The notes under the pieces are model-generated. The model was given only the letters and a program-made list of their open reading frames with translations, was not told the origin of the DNA and searched no databases. 64,000 nucleotides of DNA, from positions 682,001 to 746,000 of the forward strand of contig NZ_QBKS01000002.1 in assembly GCF_003054285.1 (NCBI RefSeq), in the 5' to 3' direction. This DNA comes from Litoreibacter ponti. Lineage in GTDB: Bacteria; Pseudomonadota; Alphaproteobacteria; Rhodobacterales; Rhodobacteraceae. The position numbers and the translations under genes are program-made. Shown here piece after piece: positions 24,688-33,980 of the stretch (position 1 is its first letter; every line of letters begins with the position of its first letter).

Positions 24688-27672
24688 ATGAAAGATACCG
24701 TTACAGAAAAGCTGCTCGGCCAGTCCGCACTGCGCGTCGAGGATCCGGTGCTGCTGTCGGGGCGCGGGTGCTATATCGACGACCTGCCGGTTGCCGCGGG
24801 CACCCTGGCGCTGGCCTTTGTCCGTTCGCCCCACGGCCATGCGACGATCCGGTCTGTCGACACTGCCGAGGCCGCGCAGGCGACGGGCGTTGTTGCCGTG
24901 ATCTCCGGGGAAGATGTTGCGGCGCGCACCCGGTCCATGACCGTCGGCGTAAAGGCTGATGTCGAATGCTGGCCCATGGCGGTGGACCGCGTTCGTTATG
25001 TGGGCGAGCCGGTGGCGATGATCGTCGCGACCGACCGCTACCTTGCAGAGGATGCCGCCGATCTTGTCGTGGTCGACTACGTTCCGCTTGACGCAGTTGT
25101 GGAGCCCGTGGCGGCGCTGGCTGCGGGCGCGCCAGTGCTGCATCCCAGCCTCGGCAGCAACCTCATCAATGAACGCAGCTTCCGCTACGGAGAGCCCGAA
25201 GCGGCGTTCGACGCGGCGGCGCACCGGATCGGCATTGACGTGACCTATCCGCGCAGCGCCTGCACGCCCATCGAGACCTACGGCGTCGTCGCCAGTTACG
25301 AGCCGGGCGAAGATGCCTATGACGTTACCGCGAATTTCCAAGGCCCCTTTTCGATCCACGCGGTAGTGGCCCGGTCGCTGAACGTGCCGGGCAACCGGCT
25401 GCGGCTGCGCACACCGCCTGAATCAGGCGGCTCCTTCGGGATCAAGCAGGGCGTCTTTCCCTACATGATCCTCGCGGGCATCGCCGCGCGCATCGCGGGT
25501 GCGCCGGTCAAGTGGATCGAGGACCGCCTGGAGCATCTGTCGGCCAGCGTCTCGGCCACCAATCGACAGACCCGGATAGAGGCGGCGGTGACGGCGGACG
25601 GACGGATCACCGCGCTCGACTGGGACCAGATCGAGGATTGCGGCGCTCATCTGCGCGCGCCGGAGCCTGCCACGCTCTACCGGATGCACGGTAACATGAC
25701 CGGTGCTTACGACATCCCGAACATGGCGATCCGTAACCGCGTTGTGCTGACCAATAAAACCCCGACGGGCCTCAATCGCGGCTTCGGCGGCCCGCAGATC
25801 TATTTCGCGCTGGAGCGTTTGATGGATACCATCGCCCGGCATCTCGGACTGGACCGGCTCGAGGTCATTCGCCGCAATCTCATCCCCGCCAAGGCCTTTC
25901 CCTACCGTACGGCCAGCGGCGCACTTTATGACTCGGGCGACTATGCCACGGCGCTGGACCGCGCGGTCGCGGAAGGCGGCCTCGCCGAGCTTTACGCCCG
26001 CCGCGACAAGGCCCGCGCCGAGGGCCGCCGCTACGGCATCGGCTTTGCTTGCGTAGTGGAACCTTCCGTGTCCAACATGGGCTACATAACCACCGTTCTG
26101 ACGCCCGAAGAGCGCGCTAAGGCTGGGCCGAAAAACGGCGCGCAGGCCACGGCAACCATCTCAATCGACCCTCTGGGCTCGGTCACGGTCAAGGTCGCCT
26201 CGGTTCCGCAGGGTCAGGGCCACCGTACGGTGCTGGCGCAGGTCGTGGCCGACAAGTTCGGCCTGCCGCTGGAGGCGGTGCGCGTTCTGGCCGATGTGGA
26301 CACGATGCGCGACGCGTGGTCCATCGCCTCGGGCAATTACGCCTCGCGCTTTGCCCCCGCCGTCGCCGGTGCGACTGAGATCGCGGCTGCGCGTTTGCGC
26401 GACAAGCTGGCGAAAGTCGCGGCCACGCAGCTGAACATCTCTGCAAGCGATGTGCTCTTCGAGGCGGGCCGTATCCGTTCTGCAGGCAATCCCGACAACA
26501 GCCTGTCCTTCGCACGGGTGGCCGCCACAGCGCATTGGTCGCCGGGCACCCTGCCCGAAAGCGTAGACCAGACCATGCGCGAGACCGCCTACTGGACCCC
26601 GCCCGAGCTGGAGGCACCGACGGCGGAGGACGGGGTGAATTCCTCGCTCTGTCACGGCTTCATCTTCGATTTCTGCGGGATCGAAATCGACCCTGAGACC
26701 GCCGAGCCGCGGATCGACCGCTACGTGACCATGCATGATTGCGGGCGCATCCTGCATCCCGCCATGGTCGACGGTCAGGTGCGGGGCGGCTTTGCCCAGG
26801 CGGTCGGCGCGGCCTTCCTCGAGGAATACGCATACGGGTCCGACGGGTCTTTCCGCTCGGGCACGCTTGCCGACTACCTGCTGCCCACCGTGATGGAGGT
26901 TCCCGAGCCGGTGATCCTGCATCACGAGACCCCGTCGCCCTTCACACCGCTCGGGGCCAAGGGCGTGGGCGAAGGCAATTGCATGTCCACGCCCGTGTGC
27001 ATCGCCAACGCCGTGGCCGATGCGCTCGCACCCGAGGGCGATGCACCCGAGATCGTGCTGCCGGTGACTGCGGCCAAGCTCGCCCCCCTAATTTTCGGCG
27101 ACGAACCCGCCCCGAAAGAGCCCGTGTCCGAGACGAAAACCGAGGACACGGCAGGTGGGCGCAAGCTTACCGGCGAAGGCCGCGCCGTGGTGCAGGCCAG
27201 CCGCGAGGATGTCTGGCGGATGCTGCTCGACCCCGCGACGCTCGACGCGATCATCCCCGGCTCACATGGCGTCCGGAAGGTCGGCGAGACGCGCTTCAAG
27301 GCGGATGTGACGCTGGGCGTCGGGCCTGTGCGGGGGCGCTACAAGGCCGATATCGACCTGTCGGACCTCGACCCGCCCAACGCGGTCACGATCTCGGGGC
27401 AGGCCGTAGGCGCGCTCGGTACGGGCGGTGGACAAGGCCGCATCACGCTAACCGACACCGAAGACGGCACCGAGATCGCCTATCGCTACGAGGCCCAGAT
27501 CGGCGGCAAGGTCGCCTCGGTTGGCGGACGGCTTCTGGACGGCGCGGCGAAGGTCGTGATCGGCGAGTTTTTCCGCGCCCTCGCCCGCCATTGCGGCGGC
27601 GGCGCGTCCAGCGGTGCCGTGGCTCGCCTGCGGGGGCTTGTTGATCGCATCATTAAGGGAGGCCGGTCATGA
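24688..27672 (+). CDS. Molybdenum hydroxylase large subunit fused to a CoxG/SRPBCC domain
   Basis: This 994-residue protein has a CoxL-type Mo-cytosine-dinucleotide subunit (about 1-800) joined by a charged linker (about 805-830, PAPKEPVSETKTED) to a CoxG-like SRPBCC domain (about 830-975). The Mo domains have GGSFGIKQG, the catalytic Glu in GAKGVGEGN and QGQGHRTVLAQV. The active-site loop reads GLNRGFGGPQ, unlike either CoxL form. Fusing the membrane-anchor domain to the catalytic chain is unusual; the window's other CoxL uses a separate CoxG. The FAD and 2Fe-2S genes follow with overlaps. The neighbouring CoA ligase suggests an aromatic acid, CoA ester or aldehyde substrate. AGGAGA precedes the ATG. 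Confidence 0.87.
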   Translation: MKDTVTEKLLGQSALRVEDPVLLSGRGCYIDDLPVAAGTLALAFVRSPHGHATIRSVDTAEAAQATGVVAVISGEDVAARTRSMTVGVKADVECWPMAVDRVRYVGEPVAMIVATDRYLAEDAADLVVVDYVPLDAVVEPVAALAAGAPVLHPSLGSNLINERSFRYGEPEAAFDAAAHRIGIDVTYPRSACTPIETYGVVASYEPGEDAYDVTANFQGPFSIHAVVARSLNVPGNRLRLRTPPESGGSFGIKQGVFPYMILAGIAARIAGAPVKWIEDRLEHLSASVSATNRQTRIEAAVTADGRITALDWDQIEDCGAHLRAPEPATLYRMHGNMTGAYDIPNMAIRNRVVLTNKTPTGLNRGFGGPQIYFALERLMDTIARHLGLDRLEVIRRNLIPAKAFPYRTASGALYDSGDYATALDRAVAEGGLAELYARRDKARAEGRRYGIGFACVVEPSVSNMGYITTVLTPEERAKAGPKNGAQATATISIDPLGSVTVKVASVPQGQGHRTVLAQVVADKFGLPLEAVRVLADVDTMRDAWSIASGNYASRFAPAVAGATEIAAARLRDKLAKVAATQLNISASDVLFEAGRIRSAGNPDNSLSFARVAATAHWSPGTLPESVDQTMRETAYWTPPELEAPTAEDGVNSSLCHGFIFDFCGIEIDPETAEPRIDRYVTMHDCGRILHPAMVDGQVRGGFAQAVGAAFLEEYAYGSDGSFRSGTLADYLLPTVMEVPEPVILHHETPSPFTPLGAKGVGEGNCMSTPVCIANAVADALAPEGDAPEIVLPVTAAKLAPLIFGDEPAPKEPVSETKTEDTAGGRKLTGEGRAVVQASREDVWRMLLDPATLDAIIPGSHGVRKVGETRFKADVTLGVGPVRGRYKADIDLSDLDPPNAVTISGQAVGALGTGGGQGRITLTDTEDGTEIAYRYEAQIGGKVASVGGRLLDGAAKVVIGEFFRALARHCGGGASSGAVARLRGLVDRIIKGGRS

Positions 27673-28496
27673 AACCCGCCACGTTCGATCTCGTAACGGC
27701 CAACGACATGAGTGAGGCGCTGGAGGCGCTGCACCAGGGCGGCACCGAGGCCCGCGTCATCGCTGGCGGTCAGTCGCTGGTGCCCATGCTCAACATGCGC
27801 CTCGCGCGTCCCACCACGCTTGTCGACATCACCCGCATCCCGGAACTGTCGCGGATCGAAGCCAAGAGCAACCGGATTACCATCGGTGCCGCCGTGCGCC
27901 AGAGCACGCTGGAGCGCTGGCCCGAGCTGGCAGATCGCCTGCCCTTGGTACACGCGGCACTGCCTTGGATCGCCCATACGCAGCTGCGCAATCGCGGCAC
28001 GATCTGCGGCTCCGTCGCCCATGCCGATCCCAGCGCCGAGCTGCCGCTGTGCCTGATCGCGCTCGGCGGCACAGTGACTCTGCGCCGCCGCCGCAAGACG
28101 CGTGATGTTGCGGCGCGTGATTTCTTTCAGGGCATGATGTCCACCGACCTCGCCCCCGGTGAGATGATCCTCTCAGTCTCGTTCCCGACCCGCAAGCCGA
28201 ACACCGGATATGCCTTCCGCGAAGTGGCGCGCCGACACGGCGATTTCGCGATCGTCGCCTGTGCTGCGATCGCCCGGCCCGATGGCACCGCCACGCTTGC
28301 CGTGGGCGGCGTCGCCGACACACCACGTGCACTCGAGCTGCCGGCAGACAGAGCCGATCTCGACGACCGGCTGAACGAGTTCGCCTGGCACCTGCAGGCC
28401 CGAGACGACCTGCACGCCACCGCCCGCTACCGCCGCGACCTGGTCCGGCACCTCGGGCTCGCAACGCTGGAGGAGGCCCTGTCATGCCGCGACTGA
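27669..28496 (+). CDS. Molybdenum hydroxylase FAD subunit
   Basis: The FAD-binding subunit, 275 residues, with GGQSLVPMLNMRLARP (about 33-48) and the second FAD motif IAHTQLRNRGTICGSVAHADPSAE. It overlaps the fused large-subunit gene by four bases (ATGA) and the 2Fe-2S gene by 13 bases. It has no extra 4Fe-4S insertion, which anaerobic 4-hydroxybenzoyl-CoA reductases carry in this subunit, so an oxygen-tolerant hydroxylase is more likely than a reductase. Confidence 0.88.
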   Translation: MKPATFDLVTANDMSEALEALHQGGTEARVIAGGQSLVPMLNMRLARPTTLVDITRIPELSRIEAKSNRITIGAAVRQSTLERWPELADRLPLVHAALPWIAHTQLRNRGTICGSVAHADPSAELPLCLIALGGTVTLRRRRKTRDVAARDFFQGMMSTDLAPGEMILSVSFPTRKPNTGYAFREVARRHGDFAIVACAAIARPDGTATLAVGGVADTPRALELPADRADLDDRLNEFAWHLQARDDLHATARYRRDLVRHLGLATLEEALSCRD

Positions 28497-28990
28497 CTAA
28501 AGACGAGACGCACCCGGTGCGCTTCACCCTGAACGGACGGCTTGTATCCGTCCGGGTATCTCCGCGCACGCTGCTGACGGATGCTCTTCGCCACGAGATC
28601 GGCGCGACCGGCACCCATGTGGGCTGCGAGCACGGCGTCTGCGGGGCCTGCACGGTGCAGGTGGACGGAGAACCCGTACGTGCATGCCTGATACTCGCCC
28701 AGCAGGCTGAGGATTGCGAGATCCGCACGGTCGAGGGGCTTGCGAAAACTGATACGCTGACCCCGCTGCAAGAGGCCTTCCGCGAACATTTCGCGCTGCA
28801 ATGCGGCTTCTGCACCGCGGGCATCCTCATGTCGCTCGACGCGCTGTTTTCGCGCCAACCGGACGCGGGGGAAGACGCGATCCGCGAGGCGCTCTCGGGC
28901 CACCTGTGCCGCTGCACCGGCTATGCGCCCATTGTTCAGGCGGCGCTGGCCGCCCGTAACCGCATCAAGGGAGGACCAATCGATGCTTGA
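28484..28990 (+). CDS. Molybdenum hydroxylase 2Fe-2S subunit
   Basis: A 168-residue subunit with the plant-type cluster GCEHGVCGACTVQ (about residues 46-58) and the alpha-helical cluster CGFCTAGIL and CRCTGY. It completes a three-subunit L-M-S enzyme encoded in the order large, medium, small. It overlaps the downstream CoA-ligase gene by eight bases, tying the oxidoreductase and the CoA-ester chemistry into one operon. Confidence 0.88.
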   Translation: MPRLTKDETHPVRFTLNGRLVSVRVSPRTLLTDALRHEIGATGTHVGCEHGVCGACTVQVDGEPVRACLILAQQAEDCEIRTVEGLAKTDTLTPLQEAFREHFALQCGFCTAGILMSLDALFSRQPDAGEDAIREALSGHLCRCTGYAPIVQAALAARNRIKGGPIDA

Positions 28991-30512
28991 CCTCGGAACC
29001 AGCTTTATCGCGTCCGTGGAACGAGACCCCGGCGCGATGGCAATCGCCGAAGGAGACCGGACGATCACCTATTCCGACTGGTATGGCCGGATCAGCGCGC
29101 TTGTCGATGCGATCGGCCAAATCGGGCTTCGCAAGGGCGACACACTGGTCACGGCGATGCAGAACCGGTGGGAGAACGCCTCGCTGCATTGGGCCTGCCA
29201 GATCGCCGGGATCGTCATCACGCCCGTGAACTGGCGCGTCACCGCCGACGAGTTGGACCATGCGCTGCACGACAGTGCGGCCCGCGTTCTGGTGCATGAC
29301 GATGCCGCGTCCGAGGCGGTGGCCGGATCGGCACTTGCCCCGAACCTCAACGTGCTGCCGCTCGGCGGTGATCATGGCCTCGCCGCGATGCTGGCGGGGC
29401 GCGCCACCGATGCGGTGCCGCAGGCCGGCGCCGACGATCTGTCGGTCATGCTCTACACATCCGGCACGACCTCGAAGCCCAAGGGCGTGCCGCGCCGCCA
29501 CCGGGCCGAACGGGCCGCGGCCATCGCCCATGTGGCGCAGAACATGTACGGCCATGGCGAGCGCACGCTTGGCGTCATGCCGCTCTATCACACGATGGGC
29601 ATCCGCTCGCTCCTGTCGGCCAGCGTGATCGGAGGTAGCTTCGTCTGCCTGCCGCGCTTTGACGTGCCGCAGGCTCTCGATGCGATCGAGCAGCATGCCG
29701 TCAACAACCTCTATCTCGTGCCGACGCTCTATCACGACATTGTCCACCACGCAGGTTTCAGGCCGGATCGGGTCGCCAGCGTGCGAAAGCTGGGCTTTGC
29801 CGGCGCGTCCATGACCGACGGTCTGTTGCAGAAATTGGCGGAGGCCTTCCAGCCCGAGCTTTTCGTGAACCATTACGGCTCTTCCGAGATCTACACGTTC
29901 TCCATCTGCCAGGACGCTGCGGCCAAGCCCGGATCCGCAGGCCGCGCTGCGATCAACCAGAGACTGCGCGTGGTGCCGCTGGGCACGACTGATATCAGCC
30001 AGACATGCGCACCGGGGGAAGAAGGCGAAATCGTCGCCTCCATGCAGGGAGACGAAGCTTTCGAGGGCTACTGGAACCGCCCCGAAGCGGACAAGAAGGC
30101 AATTCGCGACGGCTGGTACTTCACCGGTGATTGCGGGCACTTCGACGAGGACGGCGATCTGTTCGTCACCGGCCGGGCCGATGACATGATCATCACGGGC
30201 GGCGAGAATGTCTCGCCGGTCGAGGTCGAAAGCTGCCTGTCGCTGCACCCCGCCGTGGCCGAGGTCGCGGTTGTCGGCCTGCCGGATCCACGCTGGGGCA
30301 AGGTGGTGACCGCCTTCGTCAAGCGCGGTGACAAGGTCACCGAAGACGAACTCGACGCCCATTGCCGCGGCTCGGACCTGTCCAATTTCCGCCGACCGCG
30401 CCGCTACGTCTTCGTGCGCGAAATCCCGAAATCCCCTGTCGGAAAACTCCTCCGCCGCCTGCTTGTTGCGGGCGAATACGAGGTCGAACCGGCCGAGACC
30501 ACAACTGCGTAA
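28983..30512 (+). CDS. Aromatic acid-CoA ligase (AMP-forming, 4-chlorobenzoate/benzoate type)
   Basis: An adenylate-forming ligase of 509 residues that would activate a carboxylic acid to its CoA thioester. It has the P-loop YTSGTTSKPKG, MPLYHTMG, the YGSSE motif, the hinge region TGRADDMIITGGENV, and the C-terminal catalytic Lys in PKSPVGKLLRR. Patterns such as FAGASMTD, DPRWGKVVTAFV and LSNFRRPRRYVF recall 4-chlorobenzoate-CoA ligase. The start at 28983 is preceded by GGGAGG. The aromatic preference is inferred from this resemblance and from the BenE-type transporter downstream. Confidence 0.85.
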   Translation: MLDLGTSFIASVERDPGAMAIAEGDRTITYSDWYGRISALVDAIGQIGLRKGDTLVTAMQNRWENASLHWACQIAGIVITPVNWRVTADELDHALHDSAARVLVHDDAASEAVAGSALAPNLNVLPLGGDHGLAAMLAGRATDAVPQAGADDLSVMLYTSGTTSKPKGVPRRHRAERAAAIAHVAQNMYGHGERTLGVMPLYHTMGIRSLLSASVIGGSFVCLPRFDVPQALDAIEQHAVNNLYLVPTLYHDIVHHAGFRPDRVASVRKLGFAGASMTDGLLQKLAEAFQPELFVNHYGSSEIYTFSICQDAAAKPGSAGRAAINQRLRVVPLGTTDISQTCAPGEEGEIVASMQGDEAFEGYWNRPEADKKAIRDGWYFTGDCGHFDEDGDLFVTGRADDMIITGGENVSPVEVESCLSLHPAVAEVAVVGLPDPRWGKVVTAFVKRGDKVTEDELDAHCRGSDLSNFRRPRRYVFVREIPKSPVGKLLRRLLVAGEYEVEPAETTTA

Positions 30513-30532
30513 CTCCAGAGAAAGACATCCAG

Positions 30533-31354
30533 ATGCAAGAGACTCTGATGACCGAGACAATGACCTTCACCGATCCGCGCCTTGCCGAACTCGACGGTTT
30601 CCACGTTAGGCTCGATGAAGCCAGCGAACGCGCGGACATCATCCTCGCACGACCGCCCTACAACGTGATCTCGATGGGAGCCCGCGATCAGCTCCGCCTC
30701 GTCTTCGAGGCACTCGACGAAGATGACCGCGTGCGTATCATCGTCGTCTCCGGCGAGGGCGAGCATTTTTCCTCGGGCGGCAATATCAAGGGCTTCCTCG
30801 AGGCCAGCCCCGAGCATGTCTCGCACCTCGCCTGGAACGTGGCGGCACCTGCGCGTTGCTCCAAGCCGGTGATCGCCGCCAATCGCGGCTACACCTTCGG
30901 CGTCGGCTTCGAGCTGTCGCTGGCCTGCGACTTCCGCATCGTGTCCGAGACCTGCCGCTACGCCCTGCCCGAACAGAAACTGGGCCAAATCCCTGGATCG
31001 GGTGGCTCCGCCCGGCTGCAGAAAATTGTCGGCGTGACGCGCACGAAGGACATCGTCATGCGCTCGAAGCGCATCAAGGGCCAGCAGGCGCTGGACTGGG
31101 GCATCGCCACCGAATGCGTGCCCGATAGCGATCTCGAACAGGCGGTGACCGACCTTGTCAACGAACTCCGTGAATTTTCACCAATTGCGCAACGCACCGC
31201 AAAGAAGCTGCTGAACGACACTGACGATGCGCTTCTCAGCACCGCGATCGAGATGGAGGGCCTGAACTACAGCCGCTTGCGTCAATCGGAAGATTTCCGC
31301 GAGGGGGTCGAGGCCTTTCACGCCAAGCGCAAGCCCGAATTCACCGGCCGCTGA
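30533..31354 (+). CDS. Enoyl-CoA hydratase/isomerase (crotonase) family protein
   Basis: A 273-residue crotonase. The oxyanion-hole region FSSGGNIKGF, the first catalytic Glu in GVGFELSLACDFR, and the second Glu in LPEQKLGQIPGSGGSARL are all present, so a hydratase, lyase or hydrolase of a CoA ester is plausible. The dehalogenase-type Asp of 4-chlorobenzoyl-CoA dehalogenase is not evident. The start at 30533 follows the ligase stop by 20 bases. Candidate reactions include hydration/retro-aldol of a hydroxycinnamoyl-CoA or a beta-oxidation-type step; sequence alone does not decide. Confidence 0.85.
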   Translation: MQETLMTETMTFTDPRLAELDGFHVRLDEASERADIILARPPYNVISMGARDQLRLVFEALDEDDRVRIIVVSGEGEHFSSGGNIKGFLEASPEHVSHLAWNVAAPARCSKPVIAANRGYTFGVGFELSLACDFRIVSETCRYALPEQKLGQIPGSGGSARLQKIVGVTRTKDIVMRSKRIKGQQALDWGIATECVPDSDLEQAVTDLVNELREFSPIAQRTAKKLLNDTDDALLSTAIEMEGLNYSRLRQSEDFREGVEAFHAKRKPEFTGR

Positions 31355-31391
31355 GACGGCGAGCAACCAAAATCAAGGGAGGAAAACCTAA

Positions 31392-32651
31392 ATGGAACAG
31401 ACAGAAAAGAGAAACTGGATCGAGAAAGGACCGGGCTTTGGCGCGGGCTTTTCGGGCCTGCGCGAGGCGCTGGGCATCAAAACGGCGAGCGCGGGACTGG
31501 TCGCGGCCATCTTCGGATGCTCGGGGCCTGCCCTGATCGTGATCGGTGCGGCCAATAATGGCGGTCTGACCGAGGGGCAGACCGTGGCCTGGCTTCTGGC
31601 GATCTACGGCCTCGGCGGGCTGATCAGCCTGATCATGGCGCTCTACTACAAGCTTCCGGTGACAGGGGCCTATTCCATCCCCGGCGCGGCGCTCGTCGCC
31701 GGCGCGCTCGGCACCTTCCCCTTCGAACAGGCGGTCGGCGCCTTCCTGATGGCCGGCGGGATGGTCTTCGTGCTCGGCATCACCGGGCTCATCGGCAAGG
31801 TGATGCGCTGGCTTCCGATGCCCATTGTCATGGCGATGATCGCGGGCGCGCTCATCCGCTTCGGCATCGGCGCGGTCACCTCGATCGAGAAGTTGCCCAT
31901 CGTGGTCGGTGCGGCGACCATCGCCTTCTTCCTGTCGATGCGGTTCTTGCGGGCCGTTCCGCCGGTTCTGACCGCACTGATCGTGGGCCTCGTGGCCGTG
32001 ACCCTGACCGGAGGCTTCCAGGGGGGCGAGGCGGCAATCAGCTTTGTCGCACCGGAATTCACCGCACCGGTCTTCACGGTCGACGCATTCCTTGCCATTG
32101 CAGTGCCGCTGGCCGTGCTCGTGATCGGGGCCGAGAACGCCCAGGCCATCGGGGTTCTCTACGCCGAGGGCTACCGTCCGCCGATCAACGCCATGACCGT
32201 GATCTCGGGCATCGGCGGCATGCTGGCAGGGGTCATCGGCGGGCATAACGCCAATATCGCTGGGCCCATGACGGCGATCTGTTCCTCTGATCAGGCGGGC
32301 GAGAACCCCGAGGGACGCTATGCGGCGACGGTGCTGAACGGCGTGCTCTTCGCCGCCTTCGGGATCTTCGCCGGTGTTGCGGTGCCGCTCATCATGGCGC
32401 TGCCCGGGCCCCTGATCGGCGCGGTGGCGGGCCTGGCGATGATCACCGTCCTGCTGAGTGCATTCCAATCCGCCTTCGACCGGAATGCGGGCCATCAGAT
32501 CGGAGCCTTCGTCGCCCTGATCGTGGCGATGTCGAACGTGTCGTTCCTGAGCATCAGCGCGCCCTTCTGGGCCTTGGTCGCGGGCGCTGCGGTATCCGTG
32601 CTGAACGAGCGGGCGGTCAGATCCAAGCCCGTGGCCACCTCGGCGTCCTGA
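31392..32651 (+). CDS. benE: BenE-family benzoate/H+ symporter-like permease
   Basis: A 419-residue membrane protein with about 12 predicted segments and BenE-family patterns (FGCSGPALIVIGAANNGGL, TGAYSIPGAALV, GAENAQAIGVL, GGHNANIAGPMTAIC). BenE proteins import benzoate or similar aromatic acids with protons. It begins 37 bases after the crotonase gene behind GGGAGG, so it ends the operon and supplies the probable substrate class: an aromatic carboxylate taken up, CoA-activated and modified. Confidence 0.85.
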   Translation: MEQTEKRNWIEKGPGFGAGFSGLREALGIKTASAGLVAAIFGCSGPALIVIGAANNGGLTEGQTVAWLLAIYGLGGLISLIMALYYKLPVTGAYSIPGAALVAGALGTFPFEQAVGAFLMAGGMVFVLGITGLIGKVMRWLPMPIVMAMIAGALIRFGIGAVTSIEKLPIVVGAATIAFFLSMRFLRAVPPVLTALIVGLVAVTLTGGFQGGEAAISFVAPEFTAPVFTVDAFLAIAVPLAVLVIGAENAQAIGVLYAEGYRPPINAMTVISGIGGMLAGVIGGHNANIAGPMTAICSSDQAGENPEGRYAATVLNGVLFAAFGIFAGVAVPLIMALPGPLIGAVAGLAMITVLLSAFQSAFDRNAGHQIGAFVALIVAMSNVSFLSISAPFWALVAGAAVSVLNERAVRSKPVATSAS

Positions 32652-32683
32652 AGACCGGCGTTTAGTCGCACGAGTGATCAAAT

Positions 32684-32712
32684 GGGGGCGTCAGTCAAAG
32701 CGCTGCGCCCCC
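32684..32712 (+). terminator. Probable terminator of the aromatic-acid operon
   Basis: GGGGGCG (32684) pairs with CGCCCCC (ending 32712) around a 15-base loop, 33 bases after the benE-like stop, followed by a moderately T-rich stretch. Confidence 0.55.
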
Positions 32713-33544
32713 TACGATTGTTCTGTTTGTCGTCGGTGTGATCCGTTGAACTGGCGAAACGGAAACATGTGATTATATTAGGTCACTGCGCTGGCTTTCC
32801 GAGAACTTGGCAAGTTGGCGTGTCTCGCCTGTTCGCCATTATTTGTTATACGTTCCCTGCGCATGACCGTGGTCCGATTCAGATGCGGCGACTCAAAGTT
32901 GTGGGCAAAATTGGTCAAGAGAGCCGAGGGACGTTGCCGGCGTACTCAGTGGGTTTAAAGGCTGGCTTGAAATTCTTTAAGAGTTTTTCGATTTTTTGAA
33001 TTTACAATAAACAAGGCTTGCCACTCTCTTTCCTGAACGGATCGGCATGGTAAGCGCAAATCCAGCAGTCGTTTCGAAGAGTCGGCCGGTCCGTTTTGCT
33101 GACATTCGAGCCGGGTGCTGCGAATGACGGTTCTCAGCCGTTCCTTTCGAAAAGCGATGTCATGAAGCGTAGACAGCAACCATTTGAGCCGAAGCAGCGA
33201 ACTGGCGCTTTGTCCTGCGGTCTTCTAGTTCGCAGAGCGCTCGAATTCGCGCTCGCAGCGAAAGTCGGCTCTGACGGGCCGCAGCGCAGCGGAGGCAGCT
33301 ATTGGCCAATGTCCGCAAAGGGCCGCAAACAACCAGTTCAATGCATCCGAGATGTTGCACATGCAGCGAATGGCCGGTTTGACGGGCCGCGCCGCAGCAT
33401 CTCGACTCTTCGGCCAACGGCAGGAATGGGCCGACCTTACAGTGCGGAGTCTACCAGCAGGCGAGCATGCTGCGACCGACCTAAGGGCGGCTTTGAGCCC
33501 AAATTGGACACTTGCCAACACCAGTTTCCCATTCTACCACCTCA
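32713..33544. other. Gene-poor interval with repeat copies
   Basis: No convincing gene. Degenerate units at 33255-33325 (GCAGCGAAAGTCGG, then AATGTCCGCAAAGGGCCG) and 33363-33433 (GCAGCGAATGGCCGG, then AACGGCAGGAATGGGCCG) belong to the dispersed intergenic repeat family. Base composition is lower in GC than in the operon to the left. Confidence 0.6.
33255..33433 (+). repeat. Two adjacent partial copies of the intergenic repeat
   Basis: GCAGCGAAAGTCGG and GCAGCGAATGGCCGG, each followed by GACGGGCCGC, start at 33255 and 33363. The second unit ends in AACGGCAGGAATGGGCCG (33416-33433), an 18-base word repeated exactly at 38353-38370. Confidence 0.6.
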
Positions 33545-33799
33545 ATGATGATGACGGATGTTCTATTGCTGGCAGGAAGGATACGTGAGGAATTTCGGGT
33601 CGAACACTTGGCTGATTTCGCTCATGAAATGGTATCGTTCTTAAAGAACAGGGATGCCGATAGCTTGGGTACCAACAATCTCCTGTTTGAAAAAAACGTG
33701 CTTTCAAATTCTATAACAGTAACTGATGATCTCGATCCGAATGCGGAATGGGTGTTAACGAACACTCAAATAGAAGAGATGGTTCGCTTATTGGCTTAA
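33545..33799 (+). CDS. Possible small protein of unknown function
   Basis: An 84-codon frame starting ATGATGATGACG. The protein is rich in amphipathic helix (LLLAGRIREEF, HLADFAHEMVSFL) and ends in an acidic, Asn/Thr-rich part. Amino-acid composition looks coding rather than random, and it does not overlap the repeat units. No ribosome site is clear and no family is recognised. Confidence 0.4.
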   Translation: MMMTDVLLLAGRIREEFRVEHLADFAHEMVSFLKNRDADSLGTNNLLFEKNVLSNSITVTDDLDPNAEWVLTNTQIEEMVRLLA

Positions 33800-33846
33800 T
33801 ACTTTGTCGGACCAAACCATCCGGCAGATTTTCTGTTTGGATGTCA

Positions 33847-33980
33847 AAGTCCGCTTCGTCCGCTTTGTCCGCGAAAGAGACCTCGCTCGACACCGGAATG
33901 TTGCAGGAGCAGCGAATGGCCGGTTTGGGGAAGGCTGCGCTGCAGCTGGAGATGGGTAGACCAAGGTCCGGATTGGGCCG
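33847..33980 (+). repeat. Three-module intergenic repeat, copy 2
   Basis: Module 1 AAGTCCGCTTCGTCCGC (33847), module 2 GCAGCGAATGGCCGGTTTG (33909) and module 3 AAGGTCCGGATTGGGCCG (33963). Module 1 is identical to that at 50742. Non-coding; it lies between a small frame and the LysR gene. Confidence 0.7.

Noticed and set aside
24166..25359. A 397-codon frame opposite the AraC and fused CoxL genes
   Set aside because: Shadow frame across two conserved genes, with Arg-rich composition.
28965..30560. A 531-codon frame opposite the CoA ligase
   Set aside because: Antisense shadow of a well-supported ligase with all motifs in place.
31341..32681. A 446-codon frame opposite the BenE-like transporter
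   Set aside because: His- and Asp-rich low-complexity product, typical of the reverse strand of a membrane-protein gene.
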